Below are positions 25,818 through 35,330 of a stretch of 64,000 bases of DNA, piece by piece. How positions within the stretch are numbered: the first letter of the stretch is position 1; the number at the start of each line of letters is the position of its first letter. The notes beneath the pieces were generated by a model. The model did not search any database, was not told the DNA's origin, and was given only the letters and a program-made list of their open reading frames with translations. A program made the translations under genes and the position numbers. The DNA is from Anaeromicropila herbilytica (GTDB lineage Bacteria; Bacillota; Clostridia; Lachnospirales; Lachnospiraceae): NCBI RefSeq assembly GCF_016591975.1, contig NZ_AP024169.1:1068501-1132500 (forward strand). The letters run 5' to 3'.

Positions 25818-26822
25818 TTGGAACTTATTGAAAAGATGAAACAATCAAAAGACAGTATTAAATTATTTGCAAATAGCTCTAATAGGGTTAATGAACAGAA
25901 GAAATTATTAAGTAAAACCAAGAGAATACTCCTAAATGTTTTGAGATTTATTTTAATCGTTGGTATTTCCTATATAATACTATCGCCTTTGATTACGATA
26001 ATTAGTAGATCATTTTTCTCGGCAGAAGACGTGTATAATCCGTTAGTGTTACTGCTTCCAATTAATCCAACACTAGAGAATTTTAGAATAGCTGCATCAA
26101 GAATGAGTTATGTATCAACCTTAACTTCTACCATTATATATGTTCTTTCATTAATGCTAATACAGTTATTTATATGTTCGATGGTTGGATATGGTTTTGC
26201 AAGATTTAACTTTCCATTTAAAAAATTATTGTTTGCATGTGTAATTTTTACAATCATAATTCCAACACATACAATTATGCTACCAATCTATATGCATTTT
26301 CGTAAATTTGATCTATTTGGTTTGGTTCAGCTGTTTACAGGAAAAGATGGTATCAATCTTTTATCGACTAGAGTACCAATGTATATTATGACCATATTTG
26401 GTTGTGGACTTAGGTCTGGATTATACATCTATATATTCAATCAATTTTTTAGGGGATTACCAAAAGAGATTGAAGAAGCTGCATTCATTGATGGTGCAGG
26501 ATCATTCTATACATATTTTAGAATTATGTTGGTAAATGCAATACCATCCATTATCACAGTATCTGTATTCTCGATTGTTTGGCAGTACAATGATATGTTT
26601 TACAGTAAATTATTTTCTATAAAAGCGGATTACTCAATGAGTATAAAGATATCAACGTTACAAGCCACAATTCAGAATATGGATAAGATTACAGATCCAA
26701 AATTAGCTCAAATTTATTTATATGCAGGTATTGTATTAACCGTTTTACCGGTAGTATTAATGTACATTGGTTTGCAGAAGTATTTTATGGAAGGTGTGGA
26801 GCGAAGCGGTATAGTTGGATAG
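25818..26822 (+). CDS. Sugar ABC transporter permease, second system partner
   Basis: The 334-residue permease is of the MalG/LplC type with the EAA motif IEEAAFIDGAGSFYTYFRI. The start is TTG at 25818 with GGAGGAG 5-6 bases upstream. It has a long basic cytoplasmic N-terminus (about 45 residues). It is followed after 49 bases by the binding-lipoprotein gene. Confidence 0.9.
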   Translation: MELIEKMKQSKDSIKLFANSSNRVNEQKKLLSKTKRILLNVLRFILIVGISYIILSPLITIISRSFFSAEDVYNPLVLLLPINPTLENFRIAASRMSYVSTLTSTIIYVLSLMLIQLFICSMVGYGFARFNFPFKKLLFACVIFTIIIPTHTIMLPIYMHFRKFDLFGLVQLFTGKDGINLLSTRVPMYIMTIFGCGLRSGLYIYIFNQFFRGLPKEIEEAAFIDGAGSFYTYFRIMLVNAIPSIITVSVFSIVWQYNDMFYSKLFSIKADYSMSIKISTLQATIQNMDKITDPKLAQIYLYAGIVLTVLPVVLMYIGLQKYFMEGVERSGIVG

Positions 26823-26871
26823 CTTCGTAAAATACAATCCTAAAAATAAATTATAATGAGGAGGTCTTGTT

Positions 26872-28281
26872 ATGAAAAAAACAAGCAAAAAAGTATTTAC
26901 TTTATTAATGGTATTTGTAATGATTTTATCACTATGTGCATGTGGTAAAAAAACCAAAGAAACATCAAGCGATAAAGCAACAACGAAACCAAAAGAAGAA
27001 ACTGCTACTCCAGAAGCAACAGCTACTGAAGATCCAGGATTTGATCTTGGTGGAAGAACAATTAAGATTGGTACTTGGTTTGATGTATATTATGATAGTA
27101 CTCATAAATCAATCAATGACAATCCAAATGTATCAAACACTGAAACAGCTCAAATGCAATTAGATAATGTTAGAAGAATTGAAAAGAAATACAATTGTAA
27201 GATTCAATTCGTTAACTTAACTTGGGATGGTACTATGGAAAGTATTAATACATCAATTACAGCTGGTACTCCTGATTGTGACGTTTATATGACTGATTTA
27301 CAATTTGGACCAAAAGCAGCAGCTTCTGGATTAGCTCAAGCTCTAGAAGATTTCTTACCAGCAGATTCAGATGTACTAAAGGATCAAAAAATTGCTAAGA
27401 AATTAAATGTATTTGGTATGGATAAAGATTACTTATTTACTTCACAAGCAATTGATACAAATGGTATTGGTATGGCATATAACAAAACTATGTTAGATGA
27501 ACTTGGTCTTGAAGATCCTCAACAATTATACAAAGAAGGAAAATGGACTTGGGATAAGTTCGAAGAACTTGCTAAAGCATGTACAAAGGATAATGATGGT
27601 GATGGAACTACCGATGTATATGGTTATGGTTCAATTTGGACTTACACTCTTCCACAATTCGTATTATCTAATGGTGGTACAATTGCAAGTACTAAAACAG
27701 AAGGTTTAAGTTCACCACAAGTAAAAGAAGCTTTAGAATTTATCAATAAACTATATACAAAAGACAAAGCAGCTAGACCTTGGAATGCAGATGATTGGAA
27801 TGATAACTTAAATGCATGGTCAGACGGTAAAGTTGCATTCTGGGGAACTCAAGCTTGGGTTCAATCATCATTCCCAGATACAAAATATGAAATCCATGTT
27901 GTTCCTTATCCACAAGGACCAAGCGGTGATGGAAAAGCTATGACTACAGTAACAGGTAACTGGTATATGATCCCAGTTGGCGTTAAGGATCCAGATAAAG
28001 TATATAAAGTACTTGAAGAATACTGGGATTGGTATGGAGATGATACTTCTCTTCGTGATGATACTGAATGGGCAGAAGGATGCTTCCAATCAGAAGAAGA
28101 CTTTAACATCATTAAGGACATCAGTACTAAGACTGCAACAGATATGTGGGGCGGTATTGGATTTGACTTTGGTCCAGAAATGCTAGGTATGATGGATGGA
28201 AGCGTAACAGTTTCTCAAGCTGTTGAAACTAAGAAACAAGTATTACAAGATTTATTAAATCAAATTGTAAAAGCAGATTAA
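26872..28281 (+). CDS. Sugar-binding lipoprotein (family 1 solute-binding protein)
   Basis: The 469-residue lipoprotein has a signal peptide and lipobox LSLCAC (modified Cys at residue 24). A Thr/Glu/Ala-rich spacer follows (about 25-60), then a family 1 binding domain with DNDGDGTTDVYGYG and DDWNDNLNAWSDGKVAFWG. AGGAGG precedes the ATG. The codon choice is strongly biased (GGT, ACT, CCA), which suggests high expression. It ends the locus and is followed by a strong terminator. It should feed the second permease pair. Confidence 0.92.
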   Translation: MKKTSKKVFTLLMVFVMILSLCACGKKTKETSSDKATTKPKEETATPEATATEDPGFDLGGRTIKIGTWFDVYYDSTHKSINDNPNVSNTETAQMQLDNVRRIEKKYNCKIQFVNLTWDGTMESINTSITAGTPDCDVYMTDLQFGPKAAASGLAQALEDFLPADSDVLKDQKIAKKLNVFGMDKDYLFTSQAIDTNGIGMAYNKTMLDELGLEDPQQLYKEGKWTWDKFEELAKACTKDNDGDGTTDVYGYGSIWTYTLPQFVLSNGGTIASTKTEGLSSPQVKEALEFINKLYTKDKAARPWNADDWNDNLNAWSDGKVAFWGTQAWVQSSFPDTKYEIHVVPYPQGPSGDGKAMTTVTGNWYMIPVGVKDPDKVYKVLEEYWDWYGDDTSLRDDTEWAEGCFQSEEDFNIIKDISTKTATDMWGGIGFDFGPEMLGMMDGSVTVSQAVETKKQVLQDLLNQIVKAD

Positions 28282-28357
28282 TATAAAGTTTAATTAAGAA
28301 TTAGCTATATGTTAGGGGTTTTAATATATATTGATATTCAAATAAAACTTTAGCGTT

Positions 28358-28414
28358 AAAAATAAAAGGAACTGTTGCAAAACGAGTGGTAATGCAACAG
28401 TTCTTTTTATTTTT
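28358..28414 (+). terminator. Terminator of the sugar-transport locus
   Basis: A 22-bp stem with one G-U pair (28358-28379 with 28393-28414) closes a 13-base loop and ends in a T-rich arm. It closes the 13-kb transport locus. Confidence 0.9.
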
Positions 28415-28560
28415 AAAATTATATATAAAGAATACTTATAAATGAATAACAAAAATTTATTATAGATTATATTTAAGTGGTAATTTTTCATAATAAAATT
28501 GAAAATAAGATTTTAGCGGTATTATATAGATAGAAAATTGTAGAAAAAATAAATTTTCCT

Positions 28561-28588
28561 TTGAAAATATTAGATTATAGTATATAAT
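28561..28588 (+). promoter_or_regulatory. Promoter of mbl
   Basis: TTGAAA (28561-28566) and TATAAT (28583-28588) are 16 bases apart, with a leader of about 135 bases before mbl. Confidence 0.6.
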
Positions 28589-28727
28589 AAGATAGGATGT
28601 GTTTAATTAACATAAAAATGGAAAAATTAGATAAATAGTAACAGTAGATTATATGGCTAACAGAGTGAAATAGATTGGATTAAAAAAAGTTCTATTAGTG
28701 AAATGTAAAATTGAAAGGAGAAAAATT

Positions 28728-29717
28728 ATGGCAGGCAGTGATATTGGTATCGATTTAGGTACTGCAAGTGTATTAGTATATATAAAAGGAAAAGGTGTTG
28801 TTTTAAAAGAACCATCAGTTGTTGCCTTTGATCGTGATACAAATAAAATTAAAGCAATAGGAGAAGAAGCTCGACTAATGCTAGGAAGAACTCCTGGTAA
28901 TATCGTTGCAGTAAGACCTTTAAGACAAGGCGTTATCTCTGATTATACAGTAACTGAAAAAATGCTAAAATATTTTATACAAAAAGCAGTTGGTAAACAA
29001 CGTTTTAGAAAACCAAGAATTAGCGTATGTGTACCAAGTCAGGTTACAGAAGTAGAAAAGAAAGCTGTTGAAGATGCAACTTACCAAGCAGGTGCTAGAG
29101 AAGTTTCTATTATTGAAGAACCAATCGCAGCAGCAATTGGAGCAGGTATTGATATTTCAAGACCATGTGGAAATATGATTGTAGATATCGGTGGTGGTAC
29201 TTCTGATATCGCAGTAATATCACTTGGTGGTACAGTAGTAAGCACATCAATTAAAATAGCTGGTGATGATTTTGATGAAGCAATTGTTCGTTATATGCGT
29301 AAAAAACATAATCTATTAATTGGTGAAAGAACAGCAGAAGACATTAAGATAAAGATTGGTTCAGCTTATAAAAGACCAGAGGTTGAAACTTTAGATGTTA
29401 GAGGACGTAACCTAGTTACTGGTTTACCTAAGACAATAACAGTTACTTCTGATGAAACAGAAGAAGCTCTAAAAGAAACAACTTCACAAATAGTAGAAGC
29501 AGTTCATGCAGTATTAGAAAAGACTCCACCTGAATTAGCAGCAGATATTGCAGATAGAGGTATTGTATTAACTGGCGGTGGTTCTTTATTATATGGATTA
29601 GAACAATTAATCGAAGAGAAAACTGGAATTACAACAATGACTGCAGAAGATCCTATGACAGCAGTTGCTATCGGAACTGGAAAGTTCGTTGAATTTTTAA
29701 GTGGGAAAAGAGACTAA
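28728..29717 (+). CDS. mbl: MreB-family actin-like cell-shape protein Mbl
   Basis: The 329-residue actin-like ATPase forms membrane-bound filaments that guide side-wall synthesis. It shows the phosphate-1 motif DIGIDLGTASVLVYIKG, phosphate-2 VDIGGGTSDIAVIS and the adenosine motif GIVLTGGGSLLYGLE. I choose ATG 28728 because AAAGGAG lies 8 bases upstream; ATG 28698 would add ten charged residues. It is called Mbl, not MreB, because flhO/flhP homologues follow, as in B. subtilis, and no mreC/mreD is nearby. Confidence 0.9.
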   Translation: MAGSDIGIDLGTASVLVYIKGKGVVLKEPSVVAFDRDTNKIKAIGEEARLMLGRTPGNIVAVRPLRQGVISDYTVTEKMLKYFIQKAVGKQRFRKPRISVCVPSQVTEVEKKAVEDATYQAGAREVSIIEEPIAAAIGAGIDISRPCGNMIVDIGGGTSDIAVISLGGTVVSTSIKIAGDDFDEAIVRYMRKKHNLLIGERTAEDIKIKIGSAYKRPEVETLDVRGRNLVTGLPKTITVTSDETEEALKETTSQIVEAVHAVLEKTPPELAADIADRGIVLTGGGSLLYGLEQLIEEKTGITTMTAEDPMTAVAIGTGKFVEFLSGKRD

Positions 29718-29839
29718 ATAATAGGTGAAAGTAATTATTTACAGTTGTTTTACTATAAATATTATAGAATAAATTGTCGATATAACATTAAATCGAGTAT
29801 AATACAGTGGGAAAAGACAACCTGAAGGGATGATAAATA

Positions 29840-30613
29840 ATGGTAAAAGGGCTATATTCTGCATATACCGGCATGCTTAATGAACAAAAGAGACTAGATG
29901 TTATAAGTAATAATCTAGCCAATGCTACAACGGTTGGTTATAAGCAGGAAAATGTTACGAATCAATCTTTTGATAGTGTAATGACAGTTAAAGTAAGAGA
30001 TGAATCAGAGTACTATAATAACAGAAATATTGGTAAGATGACGAATGGTGTGAAGCTAGGCGAAGTCTACTCTGATTATTCACAAGGATCGTTAAGACAA
30101 ACAGGTAATACGTATGATTTAGCTATTTCGGGAAAAGGATTTTTTAAAGTAGCTGTTACGGATGCCAATGGTAATCAGACCATGAAGTACACAAGAGATG
30201 GATCATTTAAGATGACTAGTGAGGGATATATTGTTGATACGAACGGTAATCGTCTTCAAGGGGAGAGTGGAGATATTCAAGTTCCGGTTGATACATCCCA
30301 AGTGTCTATAACAGAAGATGGTTCACTTTACGCTGATGGACAATATTTAGATAAGGTTAAATTAACAGATTTTGAAAATTACGATTATCTAAAGAAAGCC
30401 GGTGATAATCTTTACGAAACAGTAGATGGAGCAAATGAAATTGATACTACAGCTACAATTCGTCAAGGTTATACAGAACAATCTAATGTTAATGTTGTAA
30501 AAGAAATGGTTCAGATGATTACCATAACAAGAGCTTATGAAGCAAATCAAAAAGCAATTCAAAGTGTTGATGGTATGGTAGATTTGGCTGTTAATTCAGT
30601 GGGTAAAGTATAA
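29840..30613 (+). CDS. flhO: Flagellar hook-basal body rod protein, FlgF/FlgG family
   Basis: The 257-residue protein has the N-terminal rod motif GLYSAYTGMLNEQKRLDVISNNLANATTVGYK (split here: start to residue 35) and the C-terminal motif NVVKEMVQMITITRAYEANQKAIQS. Both ends form the coiled coil that packs rod and hook subunits. It corresponds in position to FlhO downstream of mbl in B. subtilis. GAAGGGATG precedes the ATG. It is exported by the flagellar type III system, hence no signal peptide. Confidence 0.85.
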   Translation: MVKGLYSAYTGMLNEQKRLDVISNNLANATTVGYKQENVTNQSFDSVMTVKVRDESEYYNNRNIGKMTNGVKLGEVYSDYSQGSLRQTGNTYDLAISGKGFFKVAVTDANGNQTMKYTRDGSFKMTSEGYIVDTNGNRLQGESGDIQVPVDTSQVSITEDGSLYADGQYLDKVKLTDFENYDYLKKAGDNLYETVDGANEIDTTATIRQGYTEQSNVNVVKEMVQMITITRAYEANQKAIQSVDGMVDLAVNSVGKV

Positions 30614-30671
30614 TATAATTAATTCAATTCAGAGCATAACGTAGATACAAAGGAAAGAAGGGGACTTATTT

Positions 30672-31487
30672 ATGATGCGTTCATTATGGACAGCTGCATC
30701 GGGGATGACAGCTCAACAAGTTAGTATAGATACTATATCAAATAACCTTGCGAACGTTAATACAACAGGTTATAAGAGAGAGACTGCAGAATTCAAATCA
30801 TTACTTTATCAAACGATACAAGATAAATCTACAGATAGTCAAGGTAATGCGAAACCAGTTGGAGTTCAAGTAGGATTGGGAGTAAGAAATTCAGCCATTA
30901 CTCCTCAATTTACACAAGGAATATTAACTGAGACAGGTAATCAATTTGACTTTGCAATCCAGGGAAGCGGATTCTTTATGGTTAAATTACCAGATGGATC
31001 AACTGGTTATACAAGAAGTGGTTCATTCCAATTAACTGAAGGAACAGATGGCTTGACTTTAGCAACCTCAGAAGGTTATCCAGTATTGGATGGTAATGGT
31101 AATCCAATTGTTCTGGATTCTAATCTAAGAACATCTAAGATTACGTTTGATGATAGCGGTAAATTGCTATATCCAGATGCTAAAGGAAATGCAAAAGAAT
31201 TAGGTTTTCAAATAGGTGTTGCTAATTTTAATAATCCAGCAGGACTGAATAAACAAGATAATAGTATTCTAACTCCAACAGATGCTTCGGGAGAACCTAG
31301 AGTTGAAGGAATAGATACAAGTTTAAAGCCAAGTAAAGTTGTAAATAAATATTTAGAAGGCTCCAATGTTCAGGCAGTTGATGAAATGGTTAACTTAATT
31401 GTAACTCAAAGAGCTTATGAATTTAATTCAAAGGCAATTACAGCTTCGGATGAGATGCTACAACAAGCAAACAATTTAAGAAGATAG
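30672..31487 (+). CDS. flhP: Flagellar distal-rod protein, FlgG family
   Basis: The 271-residue protein starts MMRSLWTAASGMTAQQ and has ISNNLANVNTTGYKRETAEF and the terminal VDEMVNLIVTQRAYEFNSKAI motif of FlgG. It is exported through the flagellar system and should form the distal rod. The previous gene is a paralogue; the pair matches FlhO-FlhP behind mbl. The ATG at 30675 is an equally possible start. Confidence 0.88.
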   Translation: MMRSLWTAASGMTAQQVSIDTISNNLANVNTTGYKRETAEFKSLLYQTIQDKSTDSQGNAKPVGVQVGLGVRNSAITPQFTQGILTETGNQFDFAIQGSGFFMVKLPDGSTGYTRSGSFQLTEGTDGLTLATSEGYPVLDGNGNPIVLDSNLRTSKITFDDSGKLLYPDAKGNAKELGFQIGVANFNNPAGLNKQDNSILTPTDASGEPRVEGIDTSLKPSKVVNKYLEGSNVQAVDEMVNLIVTQRAYEFNSKAITASDEMLQQANNLRR

Positions 31488-31523
31488 TAAACTGAAAATG
31501 TTTGACATATAGAGGAGATTAGG

Positions 31524-31853
31524 ATGAGCATATCAATAGGATCTAATTCATTGTTAAATTCCACTGTAAATACGAGCCTAAATAGTACGACTGCAACAAA
31601 GTTGGAGGATTCGCTTTCTAATAAAAGTAATTCTTCGGACAAAGAATTGCTAGAATCATGTAAGCAATTTGAATCGTATTTAGTAGAACAGGTATTTAAA
31701 GAAATGAAGAAAACTGTTCCAGAGAATGAAGATGAAAATAATGAATATCTCAAGAATTTTGGTGATATTTTATATGAAAATTATGCAAAAAATGTGACAG
31801 AAGGTCAAGGGTTAGGTATTGCCAAGATGTTATATGAATCAATGAAAAGATAA
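31524..31853 (+). CDS. FlgJ N-terminal-like rod-binding protein
   Basis: This 109-residue protein matches only the rod-binding half of FlgJ: KELLESCKQFESYLVEQVFKEMKKT and YAKNVTEGQGLGIAKMLYESM. It has no muramidase domain, as is usual in Firmicutes. It should cap or chaperone the growing rod. AGAGGAG precedes the ATG, and it follows the two rod genes in one operon. Confidence 0.85.
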   Translation: MSISIGSNSLLNSTVNTSLNSTTATKLEDSLSNKSNSSDKELLESCKQFESYLVEQVFKEMKKTVPENEDENNEYLKNFGDILYENYAKNVTEGQGLGIAKMLYESMKR

Positions 31854-31872
31854 TTTCCATTAGAGATTACGG

Positions 31873-31906
31873 TAGGAGTAGTGTATTTTAGCTACTCCTA
31901 TTCTTT
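31873..31906 (+). terminator. Probable terminator after the rod genes
   Basis: A perfect 9-bp stem (31873-31881 with 31892-31900) closes a 10-base loop and is followed by TTCTTT. The U-run is interrupted. Confidence 0.6.
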
Positions 31907-31990
31907 CATTTAGAGGAAAGAAAGTATTTTCAATAAATGAAAGAATAAGAGTAATTATTTTTTTAAATTAAAAGGTTTGAGGTGATAATA

Positions 31991-34216
31991 TTGGCAGATA
32001 TACTGCAAGGATATGTTGATAGAATTGTGTTTCGCAATCAAGAGAACGGCTATACCGTCTTTAGCCTTACAGATGACCACGATGAAACTATGTGTGTTGG
32101 TAACTTCACATTTATTAGTGAAGGGGAATTCGTTGAAGTCAGAGGCGAATATACCACGCATCAAATGTATGGTGAACAGTTTCAAGTGAAAACGTATGAG
32201 ATAAAAGAGCCAGAAGATCTATTTTCAATAGAGCGGTATTTGGGATCTGGTGCTATTAAAGGGATTGGTGCTGCATTAGCAGCTCGAGTTGTAAAACGAT
32301 TTAAAAAAGATACCTTTCGAATCATAGAGGAAGAACCTGAACGATTAGTCGAAGTAAAAGGAATCAGTGAAAAAAAGGCAAGAGAGATAGCAGAACAATT
32401 TGAAGAAAAAAGAGAAATGCGTGGAGCTATGATATTCTTACAACAATATGGGATATCAACGAACCTTGCTGTTAAGATATATAATGAATATGGGCCAAAA
32501 CTATACGATGTAATAAAGGAAAATCCATATCGATTGGCTGACGATATCAGTGGTGTCGGATTTAAGTTAGCCGATGAAATTGCTACAAAGGTAGGAATTG
32601 GTTCAGATTCAGATTTTCGCATTAAAGCTGGAATATTCTATACCTTATTACAAGCAAGTTCCAATGGACATGTATATTTGCCAGAACGTAGTTTACTACA
32701 AAATACTGCTGAACTTTTAATGATAGAACCTGATAACATAACAAAACATATCATGGACATGGTAATTGATAAACGAATTATCGTAAAAGAATTGAATGAC
32801 GAAAGAGTAATATATGGTGCGAGATTATTTTATACTGAATTAAATGTTGCAAAAATGTTATGTGATCTAAATATTAAGTATGATTTATCAGTAGAAGAAG
32901 TAGAGAAAAGACTTACAAGAATAGAAGAAAAATCACAAATTGAATTAGATGAGATGCAAAGAATTGCAGTACTTGAGGCAGCAAGAAATGGAGTATTAAT
33001 TGTAACAGGTGGTCCTGGTACAGGAAAAACTACTACAATAAATACTATTATTCAATTTTTTGAAGTTGAAGGACTAGATATTCTATTGGCGGCACCAACT
33101 GGAAGGGCAGCTAAGCGTATGTCAGAAACCACAGGATATGAAGCACAAACAATTCATAGGCTTTTGGAATTGTCAGGAGGCGCAGGACAGACTGATGGTA
33201 GATATAGTTTTGAAAGGAATGAGAGTAATCCATTAGAAGCAGATGCAGTTATTATTGATGAGATGTCTATGGTTGATATACAACTAATGAATGCATTACT
33301 TAAAGCAGTTAGTGTTGGTACAAGGCTTATATTAGTGGGTGATGTTAATCAGTTACCTTCTGTAGGACCTGGAAATGTTCTGAATGATATTATTACATCG
33401 CATCAATTTAATGTAGTAATGTTGACAAAAATATTTAGACAAGCAAGAGAAAGTGATATTATAGTTAATGCGCATAAAATTAACGCTGGAGAATCTATCA
33501 AATTAGATAATAAAAGTAAAGATTTCTTTTTATTGCAAAGAGATGATGTTAACGTTATCATTCGAGTAATGATTGCTTTGATTAAAGAAAAATTACCTAA
33601 GTATGTAAACGCAACTCCATATGATATCCAAGTCTTAACGCCTATGAGAAAAGGAGAATTAGGTGTAGAAAGACTTAATCAAATGTTACAGACATATCTT
33701 AATCCGGAAGATAAGAATAAAAAAGAAAAAGAGTATAACGGTGTCATCTATCGTGAAGGTGATAAAGTTATGCAGATTAAAAATAACTATCAGATTGAAT
33801 GGGAAACGAAGAGCCAATATGGCATAACGCTTACCAGTGGAACTGGTATCTTTAATGGAGATGCAGGTATCATTAAAGAAATTAATTTGTTTGCTGAAAA
33901 TTTAATCATTGAATTTGACGAAAAAAGAATTGTGGAGTATCCATTTAGTTTACTTGATGAATTAGAATTAGCTTATGCAATTACAATTCATAAATCGCAA
34001 GGAAGTGAATATCCTGCAGTGGTTATGCCAATTTTAACAGGTCCTAGAATGTTATTTAATCGTAATATATTATATACAGCAGTAACAAGAGCCAAATCTT
34101 GCGTAACTATTGTAGGAAGTAAGGATATGATTATGCATATGATAGACAATGTTAGTGAGCAGAGAAGATATTCAAGTTTAGATGAGAGAATTCAAGAGTT
34201 GTTTGTAAAAAATTAG
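31991..34216 (+). CDS. recD2: RecD2-type 5'-3' DNA helicase
   Basis: The 741-residue SF1B helicase acts in DNA repair without RecBC. The N-terminal OB-like domain (1-75) is followed by helix-hairpin-helix segments (about 75-210, KGIGAALAARVV, KGISEKKAREIAE), Walker A GGPGTGKT at 340-347, Walker B VIIDEMSMVD, and the C-terminal TIHKSQGSEYPAVVMP and YTAVTRAKSCVTIVG motifs. I choose TTG 31991 because GAGGTG lies 6 bases upstream; the GTG at 31982 is inside that Shine-Dalgarno. Confidence 0.93.
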   Translation: MADILQGYVDRIVFRNQENGYTVFSLTDDHDETMCVGNFTFISEGEFVEVRGEYTTHQMYGEQFQVKTYEIKEPEDLFSIERYLGSGAIKGIGAALAARVVKRFKKDTFRIIEEEPERLVEVKGISEKKAREIAEQFEEKREMRGAMIFLQQYGISTNLAVKIYNEYGPKLYDVIKENPYRLADDISGVGFKLADEIATKVGIGSDSDFRIKAGIFYTLLQASSNGHVYLPERSLLQNTAELLMIEPDNITKHIMDMVIDKRIIVKELNDERVIYGARLFYTELNVAKMLCDLNIKYDLSVEEVEKRLTRIEEKSQIELDEMQRIAVLEAARNGVLIVTGGPGTGKTTTINTIIQFFEVEGLDILLAAPTGRAAKRMSETTGYEAQTIHRLLELSGGAGQTDGRYSFERNESNPLEADAVIIDEMSMVDIQLMNALLKAVSVGTRLILVGDVNQLPSVGPGNVLNDIITSHQFNVVMLTKIFRQARESDIIVNAHKINAGESIKLDNKSKDFFLLQRDDVNVIIRVMIALIKEKLPKYVNATPYDIQVLTPMRKGELGVERLNQMLQTYLNPEDKNKKEKEYNGVIYREGDKVMQIKNNYQIEWETKSQYGITLTSGTGIFNGDAGIIKEINLFAENLIIEFDEKRIVEYPFSLLDELELAYAITIHKSQGSEYPAVVMPILTGPRMLFNRNILYTAVTRAKSCVTIVGSKDMIMHMIDNVSEQRRYSSLDERIQELFVKN

Positions 34217-34280
34217 TGCAAATGTAAGAAAATTGATATATAATAACAATAATTAGAAAAATATTTAAGGGAGGTTCATG

Positions 34281-35228
34281 ATGAGTAAGAATACATTAGT
34301 TATCATGGCAGCTGGGCTTGGTAGTAGATATGGTGGAATGAAGCAGTTAGAAGCTGTTGGACCAAGTGGTGAGATTATTATGGACTATTCCATTTATGAT
34401 GCAATCAAAGCTGGGTTTAAAAAAGTAGTATTTATTATTCGTGAAGATATAGAAAAAGAGTTCAAGGAAGTGATTGGTAATCGGATATCTAAATTAATAG
34501 AAGTTGATTATGTAATACAAGATGTAAATAATATACCAGAAGGTTTAAGAGTGCCCGAAGGAAGAATAAAGCCGTGGGGAACTGGTCATGCAGTATTAAG
34601 CTGTATTAATAAAGTGAAAGAACCATTTGCAGTTATTAATGCAGACGATTTCTATGGACGAGAAGCTTTTGTTAGAGTAAATGAATTTTTAACACAGAAT
34701 GAAAATAACAGAATTCAATTAGAGGACGGTTCTAGTAGACAAGCTAATTCTAAATATCAATTTTGCATGGCAGGATTTGTTCTAGGCAATACACTAAGTG
34801 AAAATGGTACGGTATCTCGTGGAGTATGTAAAATTAGTGAAGATAATAAACTTGTTGATGTTATTGAAACCACTGGTATTATGAAAAAAGGAAATCAGGG
34901 CATAGCTATTTTAGAAAATGGTGAAGAGGAAATTGATCTAAATAGTTCAGTATCAATGAATATGTGGGGATTTACACCTGAGATTTTATTAGAATTAGAA
35001 GCTTATTTTTATGAATTTTTGAAGAATCTTAAAGAAAATGAATCCAAAGCAGAGTATTATTTGCCAGAAGTAGTAGCGAATCTAATCAAGACTTCAAAAG
35101 CAGAAGTTACAGTATTAAAGACAAATGATAAATGGTTTGGGATCACTTATAAAGAAGATAGGGATTACGTAATGAAATCCTTTAAGAAATTAGTTAGAGA
35201 AGGTATTTACCCAGAAAAGTTATTTTAA
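34281..35228 (+). CDS. Sugar-phosphate nucleotidyltransferase family protein
   Basis: The 315-residue protein has the nucleotidyltransferase signature MAAGLGSRYGGMKQLEAVGP, the metal-binding VINADDFYG and a GTGHAVL segment, as in enzymes that make NDP-sugars from a sugar phosphate and NTP. The C-terminus has no left-handed helix repeats. The product (for example a UDP- or CDP-activated compound) cannot be assigned. ATG 34281 lies 6 bases from GGGAGG; ATG 34278 is possible but too close. Confidence 0.75.
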   Translation: MSKNTLVIMAAGLGSRYGGMKQLEAVGPSGEIIMDYSIYDAIKAGFKKVVFIIREDIEKEFKEVIGNRISKLIEVDYVIQDVNNIPEGLRVPEGRIKPWGTGHAVLSCINKVKEPFAVINADDFYGREAFVRVNEFLTQNENNRIQLEDGSSRQANSKYQFCMAGFVLGNTLSENGTVSRGVCKISEDNKLVDVIETTGIMKKGNQGIAILENGEEEIDLNSSVSMNMWGFTPEILLELEAYFYEFLKNLKENESKAEYYLPEVVANLIKTSKAEVTVLKTNDKWFGITYKEDRDYVMKSFKKLVREGIYPEKLF

Positions 35229-35330
35229 ATATATATCAGGAATAAGGGTTAGTTAATTGGTATAAATTCGACTTTTTTGATCGTTAAGGTTTGATTTATA
35301 TTATGCAGATTGAAAGGCACGGGTATATAA

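Larger units (their letters stand above)
28282..28727. other. Intergenic region between transport locus and mbl
   Basis: Besides the terminator (28358-28414) and the mbl promoter (28561-28588), the region is AT-rich without recognised elements. The spoIIID gene that precedes mbl in B. subtilis is absent. Confidence 0.5.

Noticed and set aside
32182..32622. Minus-strand frame of 146 codons inside recD2
   Set aside because: It is a shadow of the helicase N-terminal region, Ser-rich and without start signals.
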